Shown here piece after piece: positions 54,243-62,548 of a stretch of 64,000 nucleotides of DNA. Both the position numbers and the translations under genes were made by a program. Each line of letters begins with the position of its first letter. Positions within the stretch are counted from its first letter, which is position 1. Under the pieces are notes generated by a model that was not told the origin of the DNA, did no database searches, and saw nothing but the letters and a program-made list of their open reading frames with translations. Source of the stretch: CBDEVH01 sp965243565 (GTDB lineage Bacteria; Pseudomonadota; Gammaproteobacteria; Tethybacterales; Persebacteraceae); the NCBI GenBank assembly GCA_965243565.1, contig OZ251571.1, forward strand, positions 1,240,001-1,304,000, written 5' to 3'.

Positions 54243-55991
54243 TTAGATTAATAATTCTGCTGGGTAGTCGGCTATGCCGGCGTTGTCTTTTACGTCTTTT
54301 AGTTTGGGTTGGTTTAAGTGTTCAAAACTAACTTTTTGTTTAGTTTTTAGGTAGGTACTAACGACGTCCCAAATGGGTGGTCCGTCGGATAGGTTGGATG
54401 TTGCCCAACCTGATACAGTGTAATCGGTGGTGCTATTTAGCAAACTGCCGTTGTCTAGGCGAATGTCACTTATACGATTGCCAAATGTGCCTTGTGGATG
54501 TAGAGTATAGTTTATGCCACTTACGCGTACCATGTCGCCACCTTGTTGATAAAAAGGATCTTCATGGTATAGGTTATCGGCTATGGCTTCGAGGGTGTCT
54601 TTTATATCGCTGCCTTTCATTTGGCGGCTAAAGGTTTCGGGGTAAGATATAGCGGTTGTATTCATGATGTCTTCAAAGGTAATATTACCGGAAGCAATTG
54701 ATGGTCCCCAACGAAAGCCGGGCGATAGTGCTATGTCGGTGTCGTAGTAGTGGTGTAACGCGTCAGTGATGAGTTGGTCGATGGTGCCGTTAAAGTTACC
54801 ACGACGATATAGTAGTGTGTCGGTAGTGGATAATACTTCTGATAGTGCTTTTTCATGAGGAGCACGAACAGTATCAATGTGTTGTTGCATTTGCGGATGA
54901 GCAGGTAGTAGATTGGCAAAAACAGGGATTGCCCGCCATTGGTATTTTGCTACTTTGTTGTTTTTAATATCAATGTCTAAACAGCCGACAAATTTTCCAA
55001 CACTGCCTGTGTTAATGATAACGGTGTTGCCTATGATGCGTTCTTTATAAAGGATGTCGTGGGTGTGTCCGCCTAAAATAAAATCTATGCCATTGACTTT
55101 TCGAGCAAGGGCAACGTCTAGGTCGGAGCCATTGTGCGATAATAAAATAATGATTCCAATTTTTTCATTAACACGTATGTGATTTATCAATGTTTGTAGT
55201 TCTTCGGCTCGTATTCCAAATGTCCAGTCAGGTATAAAGCGTTGCGGATTTGAGATGGTGGTGTAAGGAAATGACTGCCCTATTATCGCAACACGATTAC
55301 CACCGATTTCACGGATGCTGTAGGGTTTAAAAACATGCCCTGTGTCTTCGTTATAAACTTCGATATTATCAAATGTGGCTTCTTCTTTTACAAATACATT
55401 TTGTGATAAAAATTCACCGTTAAAATTGGCGATATTTTTACGAATTATTTGTTCGGGGTAGGTGTATTCCCAATGTCCTACCATTGCATCAATGCCAAGC
55501 AGGTTTGAGGCGGCAACCATGTCTGCCCCTTGTGTATAGAATGCGGTGGCAGACCCTTGCCACATATCACCACTATCTAAGTGTAAGGTGTTGTTTTTAC
55601 CAGCACTGTTGCGTAGTTGTTCGGTTAAGGTCATGATGTGGGAAAATCCACCCATACGCCCGTATTTGTGGGCTAGTTCGTCGATGTTTTGATGGCTTAG
55701 GGCATAGGCTAGTGCACTGTCTTTTTTTATGCCGTGTTGGTTTAATAGGGCATTACCAACAATATGTGGGGAGAGGTTTTTGTAGTCGCCAAAGCCTAAG
55801 TTAACGTTTGGTTCTCGATAATAAACAGGGTTTAGCTGGGCGTGGGTGTCGCACGTATGAATAATGCGAGCGTTGCCAATGGTAGGGATGTCATAAAATG
55901 ATTCTGCCGTAGCGGTGGTCGGCTTTAAGTGCTGGGCGGATGAGGCAACAAAAGCCATTGCAATCGTTTGCAAAAATTGCCGTCTGTCCAT
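54243..55991 (-). CDS. soxB: Thiosulfohydrolase SoxB
   Basis: 582-residue SoxB, the dimanganese 5'-nucleotidase-like enzyme that hydrolyses the terminal sulfone from SoxY-bound thiosulfonate, releasing sulfate. A Tat-like signal (MDRRQFLQTIAMAF) marks export to the periplasm. Metal-site motifs are IIHTCDTHAQL, HLDSGDMWQGSATAF, SHNGSDLD and GGHTHD. Last gene of soxXYZAKB, 27 bases after soxK. SoxB is a marker for thiosulfate oxidation and, with the other sox genes, defines the main energy metabolism suggested by the window. Confidence 0.96.
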   Translation of the reverse strand: MDRRQFLQTIAMAFVASSAQHLKPTTATAESFYDIPTIGNARIIHTCDTHAQLNPVYYREPNVNLGFGDYKNLSPHIVGNALLNQHGIKKDSALAYALSHQNIDELAHKYGRMGGFSHIMTLTEQLRNSAGKNNTLHLDSGDMWQGSATAFYTQGADMVAASNLLGIDAMVGHWEYTYPEQIIRKNIANFNGEFLSQNVFVKEEATFDNIEVYNEDTGHVFKPYSIREIGGNRVAIIGQSFPYTTISNPQRFIPDWTFGIRAEELQTLINHIRVNEKIGIIILLSHNGSDLDVALARKVNGIDFILGGHTHDILYKERIIGNTVIINTGSVGKFVGCLDIDIKNNKVAKYQWRAIPVFANLLPAHPQMQQHIDTVRAPHEKALSEVLSTTDTLLYRRGNFNGTIDQLITDALHHYYDTDIALSPGFRWGPSIASGNITFEDIMNTTAISYPETFSRQMKGSDIKDTLEAIADNLYHEDPFYQQGGDMVRVSGINYTLHPQGTFGNRISDIRLDNGSLLNSTTDYTVSGWATSNLSDGPPIWDVVSTYLKTKQKVSFEHLNQPKLKDVKDNAGIADYPAELLI

Positions 55992-56018
55992 GATAACTGT
56001 CAGTTAATTTTTTTAGGT

Positions 56019-56327
56019 TTATTTGGGAACCGCAATTTTCCAATTTTTTTCGGCAGTTATAATTTGCTCTTTTGCTAAGTTTACTTGTCGGTTTGCCAAA
56101 GCGGTTAGTTTTAAGGCTCTGTTTAGCCGACCTTTTTTTACGGCATTTCTGGCTTTTAGGATGTGCCCGGGAGTCCAACGCCATGCAAAACCAGTAGGGA
56201 TTAGTGCTTTATGTTCCGCTTCTATTTTATCGAGTGATTCTAAAATACTTGCTTTGTCTGCCGCCAATACCGACGATATTGGCAAGAATATAACAAATGA
56301 TAGTATTAATAAAGTTTTTTTAATCAT
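56019..56327 (-). CDS. soxK: SoxXA-binding protein SoxK
   Basis: 102-residue exported protein with a signal peptide ending at VLAAD (about residue 22). The helical mature part, with GFAWRWTPGHILKARNAVKKG and an Ala/Leu-rich remainder (LANRQVNLAKEQI), fits SoxK/SAXB, the third subunit that binds SoxXA and raises its activity in Chlorobaculum and some proteobacteria. Its place between soxA and soxB (3 and 27 bases away) supports the call. The family is poorly conserved, so the call relies partly on context. Confidence 0.78.
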   Translation of the reverse strand: MIKKTLLILSFVIFLPISSVLAADKASILESLDKIEAEHKALIPTGFAWRWTPGHILKARNAVKKGRLNRALKLTALANRQVNLAKEQIITAEKNWKIAVPK

Positions 56328-56330
56328 GGT

Positions 56331-57149
56331 TTATTTCCTTACACCTGGCCCGTTTATGGGTAGTCCGTTGCCCATGTATGTCATGAAATATTCGACATTG
56401 CGATACGAGATGGATTGTGCTTTTAAGTTTCTTGTCCCTTGGTCGCGATGACATGCCCGTATGCGTTTATGTAAGGTGGCAATATGCCCCCATTTTAAGC
56501 GATAGTTGGGCCAGTTGGTGGTTTCGCCTAAGGCAGGGTGTAGTACCTCAGAACGAACACGCAAGCCTGCACCTTGTACGTGGCAGGTTGCGCAAGAATT
56601 ATTAAGGTAGCCACGCTTGCTATAATAAAACTTTTTGCCAGCTTCATAGGCTGCCAATGCGTCTTTGCCCTTTACTTTTACGTCAATTTTTTTGCCACGC
56701 GATTGGTATGCCATATAGGCGGAGATAAAAGCCAAATCGTGTCTTTCCCACTTTAAGGGTTTTTCGTTATTGGCGATGCGGCAACGGTTGATGTCGTATT
56801 CCAGTGTGATAACTTCTTGAATTTCTTCGTCAAAAAATGGGTATTGATGTTTAACGGCACCATCACCAAAGCAATCAAAATAGCCTTTGCCGTTGGTAAA
56901 GGCTGTGTTATACAATAATACACCTCTTTCGATGGATTCTTCATAGGGAGGGAATTCTTCAATATCTTCCCATTGGGCGCGTGATTGTGCATCAATGGCA
57001 TATACGCCATTACTAAAATCGTTGAATTCAACATTGGGAAAACGCCCTTTGAAATAGTCAACAAAAGCTTTACGATCTTGTTCGGGGCTGGCGTTTACAG
57101 GGATGACCAACGCGAGAACAAGCAATGTTGCTTTAATTATTTGATACAC
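56331..57149 (-). CDS. soxA: Sulfur oxidation c-type cytochrome SoxA (monoheme form)
   Basis: 272-residue SoxA with a signal peptide (cleavage near NASPE, residue 20). One heme site, CATCH (Cys186, Cys189, His190), is present; Cys233 in RACHRDQGT is the conserved Cys ligand that carries the persulfide. In the N-terminal half the heme site of diheme SoxA is replaced by single Cys93 and Cys123, which could form a disulfide as in other monoheme SoxA. With SoxX it joins thiosulfate to the SoxY cysteine. The GTG start overlaps the soxZ stop by one base (TAGTG). Confidence 0.93.
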   Translation of the reverse strand: MYQIIKATLLVLALVIPVNASPEQDRKAFVDYFKGRFPNVEFNDFSNGVYAIDAQSRAQWEDIEEFPPYEESIERGVLLYNTAFTNGKGYFDCFGDGAVKHQYPFFDEEIQEVITLEYDINRCRIANNEKPLKWERHDLAFISAYMAYQSRGKKIDVKVKGKDALAAYEAGKKFYYSKRGYLNNSCATCHVQGAGLRVRSEVLHPALGETTNWPNYRLKWGHIATLHKRIRACHRDQGTRNLKAQSISYRNVEYFMTYMGNGLPINGPGVRK

Positions 57150-57454
57150 TACTTCACTTCCTTATTGGTACTGGCTTTTTCGCCAAGGTTGTCTGTCCAA
57201 TTTAATAAAATTTTGTCACCTACTGCACCGGCGTAATAAAATTTTAAATAAGGGTCTTTGGATATTGCCGGACCGAGTTGCGAGCTAAAAACGACTTCGT
57301 CACCGACCATTGCGACTAGATTTTCGATATAGTGAGCGGGTATTTCATTGCCTTCTTTGTCTTTTGCCGTGCCTATTTCCATAGGGTGTTTGACAAGAAC
57401 TTTTACCTCGACCTTATTGCCTTTTGCTTTTGCTTTAATGCGAATACCTGACAT
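57149..57454 (-). CDS. soxZ: Sulfur carrier complex protein SoxZ
   Basis: 101-residue SoxZ, the partner of SoxY; an all-beta Ig-like protein without a signal peptide (exported with SoxY). HPMEIGTAKDKEGNEIPAHY and the strands after it are conserved. The ATG at 57454 (MSGIRIKAKAKG) is the family start; a longer open frame upstream runs into the end of soxY. It follows soxY by 62 bases, the longest gap in the cluster, containing a ribosome binding site (AAGGAGA) near the ATG. Confidence 0.94.
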   Translation of the reverse strand: MSGIRIKAKAKGNKVEVKVLVKHPMEIGTAKDKEGNEIPAHYIENLVAMVGDEVVFSSQLGPAISKDPYLKFYYAGAVGDKILLNWTDNLGEKASTNKEVK

Positions 57455-57516
57455 TGTGTATTTCTCCTTCGCTTGCTTTTTATTTATAAAAAATTTAATA
57501 GATAGAATGGAATGGT

Positions 57517-57969
57517 TTAACCGCCACAACCACCGATGGTTACTTTGACTTCCTTGCCAATCCCTAGTATTTTGCCATCGGTTGTTTCGACAACGGCATG
57601 GACATTTGAGCTCTTGTTCATTTTAATACGAGTAGAGACATAAGACGTGCCTTTGGCATGAATGTCGAATGCAGCGGCTAATGGATGTCGATTGCTTTCG
57701 ACAAAAATAGCAATACGTTTTGCCGTGCCTGAATAGTCAATAGTAACAGGCACTATCGCACCATTTTCGGCAATTTCGGGCGTTTTGAATTTAATGGCAT
57801 CCGTGCTGACATAATTGGTAACAGAAAAATGCTGATTAAGTGATTCTGTAAAATTTTTTACTTTAAATGCAGGAGAACGGACTGCGGCAATGGCGGTGTT
57901 TACCCAAGATGAAAGGGTAATGCCAACGGTTAGTAATCCAGTGTTTTTTAAAAATAATCGTCGATTCAT
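57517..57969 (-). CDS. soxY: Sulfur carrier protein SoxY
   Basis: 150-residue SoxY with a Tat-type signal (NRRLFLKNTGLLTVG) and the essential C-terminal swinging arm ending GGCGG, in which Cys148 carries sulfur intermediates covalently. The rest is the Ig-like domain (for example VPVTIDYSGTAKRIAIFV). It works with SoxZ in the periplasm, receiving thiosulfate through SoxXA. Located 18 bases after soxX and 62 before soxZ. Confidence 0.95.
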   Translation of the reverse strand: MNRRLFLKNTGLLTVGITLSSWVNTAIAAVRSPAFKVKNFTESLNQHFSVTNYVSTDAIKFKTPEIAENGAIVPVTIDYSGTAKRIAIFVESNRHPLAAAFDIHAKGTSYVSTRIKMNKSSNVHAVVETTDGKILGIGKEVKVTIGGCGG

Positions 57970-57987
57970 TGGGTGCTTCCTTTTTTT

Positions 57988-58344
57988 TTACAGTGTATAA
58001 AGATAATCTATTACTTTTTCAATCTCTTGTTCGGTCAGGATCTCATGCTTGCCAAATGGCGGCATGGCAGAAATGGGATTGATAAGGGTTGGGTCGTATA
58101 GACGGTCACGCAAGATATCTCTACTGGGAAAACGTTGCTTCATAGAAACAAGTGGCGGCCCCATATTGCCGGGTAATTTTGCTCCTGCAATTACATGACA
58201 GGCGATGCAATTACCAACTCCTTGCTTCCCTTTGCGAGTAAATGCGATTTTTTTACCTTCTTCAATTCTATCAGCAAGTGCAATATCTGCCATTAAAAAT
58301 GACGATGCAAGTGCGATAGAACCAATGAGCGACAGTAATTTCAT
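57988..58344 (-). CDS. soxX: Sulfur oxidation c-type cytochrome SoxX
   Basis: 118-residue exported monoheme cytochrome c with a signal peptide (cleavage near ALADR). CIACH at Cys46-His50 is the heme site and Met94 in SAMPPFG the distal ligand. It is the electron-accepting subunit of the SoxXA cytochrome. First gene of the soxXYZAKB run; an extended -10 promoter and a ribosome binding site (AAGGAAAA) precede the ATG. Confidence 0.94.
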   Translation of the reverse strand: MKLLSLIGSIALASSFLMADIALADRIEEGKKIAFTRKGKQGVGNCIACHVIAGAKLPGNMGPPLVSMKQRFPSRDILRDRLYDPTLINPISAMPPFGKHEILTEQEIEKVIDYLYTL

Positions 58345-58375
58345 GCGTGTGATTTTCCTTTTATTCTCTTTGCGT

Positions 58376-58384
58376 ATTCTAGCA
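58376..58384 (-). promoter_or_regulatory. Extended -10 promoter of soxXYZAKB
   Basis: The minus strand reads TGCTAGAAT, an extended -10, 32 bases before the soxX ATG, giving a leader of roughly 25 bases with a ribosome binding site. No convincing -35 hexamer. It lies in the 189-base divergent spacer shared with the soxF-like gene. Confidence 0.5.
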
Positions 58385-58480
58385 TATTTTTTTATGGGAA
58401 ATAGTAATATAATTTATTTTTTATGCCTTTATATATAAATTGTGCTAACTTGAGTTGATTGGTACGATGAATCATATTTA

Positions 58481-58490
58481 TCATATATGA
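58481..58490. promoter_or_regulatory. Palindrome in the divergent sox spacer
   Basis: TCATATATGA is a perfect 10-base palindrome. It is flanked by ATGAAT (58467-58472) and ATTCAT (58495-58500), a second inverted repeat almost on the same centre. It lies between the soxX promoter and the SoxF start and could bind a sox regulator; no regulator gene is in the window. Confidence 0.45.
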
Positions 58491-58533
58491 GAGTATTCAT
58501 TCTAATTACTTTGCTAAGTTACAATACAGTCTT

Positions 58534-59793
58534 ATGGATAGACGTTTTTTTATACAAACACTCAGTACCATGGCAATGCAATTGCCTTGTTGGGCAAACA
58601 CATCATCGGCAAATGCCGTTATAGTGGTGGTTGGTGGCGGTATTGGTGGTTGTGCGGTAGCGATACAGCTAAAGCAAAGATTGCCCAAAGCACGAATTAT
58701 TTTAGTGGAAAAAAACAACCATTATTTTGCTGATTTTTATAATAACATGGCTTTAATTGATGAGATTCCTTTGACTGATTTATCCTTTTCTTATGATGCC
58801 ATACGTCGTTTGGGTATTGAATGGGTACAAGCCGAGGCTGTATCAATTGAACAAAAGCAAGTTGTCTTGCAAGACCAAAGAATCGATTTTGATTTTGCGG
58901 TGGTGGCAACAGGCATTGGTTTTGATCATCGCCAATTACTTGATGGAGTAACGCCCTCACAATTGACAAAAGTGCCACACGCTATGAATGGCAAGCAATC
59001 AGCAGTGGCACTAAAACAAAAGTTACAAGCACTTAAAGATGGTGATGCGGTGGCTTTTGTTCCACCGCCTTCGCCCAGCCGTTGCACGCCTGCCGTTTAT
59101 AGCCGTGTTGGTTTGTTTGCGCATTATATGCAACAACATTTGCCCAACAGCAAAATTATTATTTTTGATAGTAAAAATAAATTTCCCCTACAGACATTTT
59201 TTGATGACGGGTGGACAAGTCATTACGGCGATAAGATTGAATGGCTTGCCAATGAAGCGGGAGGATTGATTGAAGCGATTGATGTCAATAACAATGTTAT
59301 ACACACTGAATTTGGTGAGGAAAAAATGGCATTAATTAATTATATTCCACCACAATATGCTGGACAGTTTGCTACCAACAGCGGTTTAACCGATGATAGC
59401 GGTTGGTGCCCTGTTAATGCCAATAGCATGGAGTCCATCCAACAAAATGCTGTTTACGTGATTGGCGATGCGGTATCGACACGAATGCCAAAAGCCGCTT
59501 CTTGTGCGATTGGTCAGGCAAATGTTGCGGCACAGGCTATTATTAGTGCGATTGGTGACAGTGGCAATACAACACCCAGTAATATCGACTTAATTAATTA
59601 TGTTTGTTACAGCCATATCGCACCTAATTACGCTTTTTGGGAACAGGGCAACTACTCTTTTAGTAACGAACGGTTTAAACTGCAAGACCAAGCGTTTAGC
59701 CAACGCCACCCAACGCCAGAACAAGCCGAACAAGCAGCTAACGACGGCTATGATTTTTTTAGTAATAAGGTGACTGCATTATTTGGCATTTAA
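58534..59793 (+). CDS. SoxF-like sulfide dehydrogenase flavoprotein (FCSD flavin subunit type)
   Basis: 419-residue exported flavoprotein. A Tat-like start (MDRRFFIQTLSTMAM) precedes the FAD motif VVVGGGIGGCAVAIQLK (about 30-46). ATGIGFDH and VIGDAVS are further FAD-site segments. Cys184 (SRCTPAVYS) and Cys324 (KAASCAI) occupy the positions of the redox cysteines of flavocytochrome c sulfide dehydrogenase. Next to sox genes this type is often called SoxF or FccB; no cytochrome subunit (SoxE/FccA) is in view. The start has no ribosome binding site and a TACAAT lies only 8 bases upstream. Confidence 0.85.
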   Translation: MDRRFFIQTLSTMAMQLPCWANTSSANAVIVVVGGGIGGCAVAIQLKQRLPKARIILVEKNNHYFADFYNNMALIDEIPLTDLSFSYDAIRRLGIEWVQAEAVSIEQKQVVLQDQRIDFDFAVVATGIGFDHRQLLDGVTPSQLTKVPHAMNGKQSAVALKQKLQALKDGDAVAFVPPPSPSRCTPAVYSRVGLFAHYMQQHLPNSKIIIFDSKNKFPLQTFFDDGWTSHYGDKIEWLANEAGGLIEAIDVNNNVIHTEFGEEKMALINYIPPQYAGQFATNSGLTDDSGWCPVNANSMESIQQNAVYVIGDAVSTRMPKAASCAIGQANVAAQAIISAIGDSGNTTPSNIDLINYVCYSHIAPNYAFWEQGNYSFSNERFKLQDQAFSQRHPTPEQAEQAANDGYDFFSNKVTALFGI

Positions 59794-59801
59794 AGCGGTT
59801 T

Positions 59802-60806
59802 TTACCAAATAATAACGTCTATGCCTTGTTCTCGTTGGTGCTCGGCTCGTGCTTGTAAAAAACGCTGAAATTCTGGTTCTGTTTTATAAGCGTCGGATAA
59901 TACATAGTCCAATACGCTTTCTAGGTGAAAAGTACGTAAATAACCATCGGCACGCATAATTTCAGTGCCATCGGTATCAAAAAACACCAACGTCGGCACA
60001 AAGGCGATGTTTTTGTTGTTTATCCATTGGTTTTCGCTTATCGTACTGTCAATGGTAATGGCTTTATTGTTAATATTAAATTGCATCATCTCAAATTGAT
60101 CTCGCCATTGTTTTGTTTTATCGCTGTTTAATAAATCTTGCCATTCCACACAAAATTGACAGTTGTCTTGCACAACCAATACCGCTCGTTTTTTAGTTTG
60201 ATGATTGGTATTAAAAGGGGGTTGTATAAATTTGTCAGGGTATCCAACTGATATTGCTTTTGCAGCATTCGTTTTTTGAAAGGCACGTATGTAATCGGCA
60301 AAAGGCTCTTCGGTTTCTTTTTTGTTTGCAACATAGTCCAATAAGGCAAGCATTTTTTGTGGAGGTTGATAGCCGGCGACGGTTAATATTTCTTTACCGT
60401 CTTCGTCTAAAAATAATAGCGATGGCGTAAATTGAATGCCTAGTTTTTTTGTCAATTCTTTTTCGGTATAGTCATTGCCATCTATCCATGTAACTTCGAT
60501 ATCGCCAAATATATTGATGGCAATGGAATCAAAATTGCTTCGTATTTTTTTTACAATACTACTTTGGTAAAAACTATCGTTGTGCAGTTTCTCGCAGTAA
60601 GGGCAACCGTTTTGACCGAAGTAAATCATTAGTCGTTTATTGTCGGCAGCGGCTTCGGCAACGTCTTCGGAGAAGTCGTAAAACGTTTCTTTAAACCAAG
60701 TGGGCGTATCACGGCTAACATCATAGGCTGCCATTGCCATCGGTGTTATTAGTAATGATAAGCCAATTAGTATTGTTTTCATGAGTTGTAATAACATGTT
60801 TTTCAT
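59802..60806 (-). CDS. Exported protein with two thioredoxin-fold domains
   Basis: 334-residue exported protein with a signal peptide ending near MAMAA (about residue 26). Domain 1 (about 38-165) has CPYC at Cys68-Cys71 in an active-site-like place and a cis-Pro segment GIQFTPSLLF; domain 2 (about 200-305) has CQFC at Cys216-Cys219 and AFVPTLVFF. The first domain is clearly related to the single-domain protein encoded just upstream (shared DTPTWFKETFYDFS). SoxW-type thioredoxins accompany sox genes and reduce sulfur carrier components; the double domain is unusual. Start overlaps the upstream gene by four bases. Confidence 0.8.
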   Translation of the reverse strand: MKNMLLQLMKTILIGLSLLITPMAMAAYDVSRDTPTWFKETFYDFSEDVAEAAADNKRLMIYFGQNGCPYCEKLHNDSFYQSSIVKKIRSNFDSIAINIFGDIEVTWIDGNDYTEKELTKKLGIQFTPSLLFLDEDGKEILTVAGYQPPQKMLALLDYVANKKETEEPFADYIRAFQKTNAAKAISVGYPDKFIQPPFNTNHQTKKRAVLVVQDNCQFCVEWQDLLNSDKTKQWRDQFEMMQFNINNKAITIDSTISENQWINNKNIAFVPTLVFFDTDGTEIMRADGYLRTFHLESVLDYVLSDAYKTEPEFQRFLQARAEHQREQGIDVIIW

Positions 60807-61336
60807 AATGCTAATCGTTTTCTATAAGCACTAAAACTTTCTTTTTTTTCTCGTTTTGTTATTACATAATTAGCAGCCTCGCGAAACTGCTTGCGCGATA
60901 GGTAACCACCAAATTGTAATGCTATGTTGCCGTCTTCGTCTAAAAACACCAATGATGGCGTAAATTCAATGCCCAGTTCTTCGGATAGCGATTTTTCGGT
61001 GTACGATTTGCCATCAACCCACGTTATATCAATATCACCATGAATATTAATGGCGATTGCATCAAAATGCTTGATAAGGTTTGGTCGAATTTTTGTATTG
61101 TTAAATACTTCTTTGTGCAATTTTACACAAGCCCCACAGCCATCTTGTCCAAAATACACCATGACTCTTTTATTGACAGCGGTGGCTTCGGCAACGTCAT
61201 CAGAAAAATCGTAAAATGTTTCTTTAAACCAAGTGGGTGTGTCACGCGTTACCATATAGTCATTGAACGCCCAGCTTGGTGATAACAACGCTAGAGCAAA
61301 GGCTATTATGATTTTTTTGTAGTGTAATATTTTCAT
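60803..61336 (-). CDS. Exported thioredoxin-fold protein, SoxW-like
   Basis: 177-residue protein with a signal peptide ending near SWAFN (about residue 24) and one thioredoxin fold. Active-site motif is CGAC (Cys67-Cys70), with a cis-Pro segment GIEFTPSLVFL. The N-terminal TRDTPTWFKETFYDFSDDVA is nearly identical to the same region in the downstream two-domain paralog, so they arose by duplication. Probably provides thiol-disulfide exchange for periplasmic Sox or cytochrome proteins. It lies 8 bases after the YeeE-type transporter gene. Confidence 0.8.
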   Translation of the reverse strand: MKILHYKKIIIAFALALLSPSWAFNDYMVTRDTPTWFKETFYDFSDDVAEATAVNKRVMVYFGQDGCGACVKLHKEVFNNTKIRPNLIKHFDAIAINIHGDIDITWVDGKSYTEKSLSEELGIEFTPSLVFLDEDGNIALQFGGYLSRKQFREAANYVITKREKKESFSAYRKRLAL

Positions 61337-61344
61337 CGTTTTTT

Positions 61345-62508
61345 TTAGTCAATCCCTATTCGTTTTCTGATTATAACACCTATTCCAGTACCAAATAAAG
61401 CAAAAATAAACCATAGCCAACCGTGCATACTGCCTGAAGACAAAGCACTCATATAAGAACCTATGTTACAGCCATAACTTATTTGAGCACCATAACCCAT
61501 TAATAACCCACCCACTAAAGACAGTACAACCATTTTTGGTGCGGGTATACTAAATCGGAACTGACTGGCATAATAGGAAGCCAATACAACGCCAATGAGC
61601 ATTCCTACATTGGTAATAATTTGCGTTTGAGAAAATGAATCGTTATACAATACTTCACTGGCAGCGTTGTATCTCGTCCAAAAATCCCAAAAATCAATGT
61701 CTTCATAACCCCACCATAACAGTAGTTTTCCCCCCATAACTGTAAAGCCATTGACAATGCCCCAGGGTTGCCCTGACAATGCCAATAATAATGTCGTTAG
61801 TAATGCCAAATAAACAGCAGCTCGCATTAGCGATGGCTTTTTTTTAGTCTCTGGTTCAGCCGGTGGTACATGCAATTTTTTGCATATTATGAACATTGCT
61901 ACCACGATTAGAATCATCGCTAATAAGCCGCCCCATCCCCATGATTGAAAAAATGAAAATGACGGCAGTGCTGGTAGCGATTGCCAATACGTACTATGAT
62001 ACGCTGCAAATAATGCACCTGTTATAAATCCAACGATGCCAAACAACGGAACACTGTTGCCCTGCCCCATACCAACAATAGACCCACTGGTACAAGCACC
62101 GCTTAACTGCATACCAATACCAAACAGTATTGCCCCAATAACAATCGCCAAGGTCAGCGGACGAACATTGGCAACGGCGTACATCTGCCCATCAAATTCA
62201 ATGCTGGTTAATATAAAAAAGGGCGTTAAGGTCAATAGTATCCATAGCATTTGTGCTTGCATACCTAGCATGTTACGTTGCGTAATTGTTACACGCCATG
62301 TATAACTAAAACCAAATTTACTCCGAAAAAAAACACAGCCAATTGCCATAGCAGTTAGCCCAGTTAAAGCAATACGCCAACCTTGCTCACTTTGCAAAAA
62401 CAATACATAAGCGGCGGCGGCTATAACGATGATAATTATTTTTACAAGCGTGCGGCTGCAAAAAGTATGTTTATCGGGCTGTTTTATTATTTTTTCTATG
62501 GCTTCCAT
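61345..62508 (-). CDS. YeeE/YedE family transporter (thiosulfate importer TsuA-like)
   Basis: 387-residue polytopic membrane protein with two YeeE/YedE domains. SGACTSGSIVGMGQGN in the first half and SYGCNIGSYMSALSSGS near the C-terminus hold the Cys-containing loops that pass thiosulfate in the characterised YeeE/TsuA channel. About nine to ten helices are predicted. It heads the transporter-thioredoxin-thioredoxin run and would move thiosulfate or a related sulfur compound across the inner membrane, linking the Sox pathway with cytoplasmic sulfur use such as CysM. The exact substrate is inferred. Confidence 0.87.
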   Translation of the reverse strand: MEAIEKIIKQPDKHTFCSRTLVKIIIIVIAAAAYVLFLQSEQGWRIALTGLTAMAIGCVFFRSKFGFSYTWRVTITQRNMLGMQAQMLWILLTLTPFFILTSIEFDGQMYAVANVRPLTLAIVIGAILFGIGMQLSGACTSGSIVGMGQGNSVPLFGIVGFITGALFAAYHSTYWQSLPALPSFSFFQSWGWGGLLAMILIVVAMFIICKKLHVPPAEPETKKKPSLMRAAVYLALLTTLLLALSGQPWGIVNGFTVMGGKLLLWWGYEDIDFWDFWTRYNAASEVLYNDSFSQTQIITNVGMLIGVVLASYYASQFRFSIPAPKMVVLSLVGGLLMGYGAQISYGCNIGSYMSALSSGSMHGWLWFIFALFGTGIGVIIRKRIGID

Positions 62509-62548
62509 AATAGTTTGTATGTAATTTTTGGCAGAAAAAGTCTCTCCA

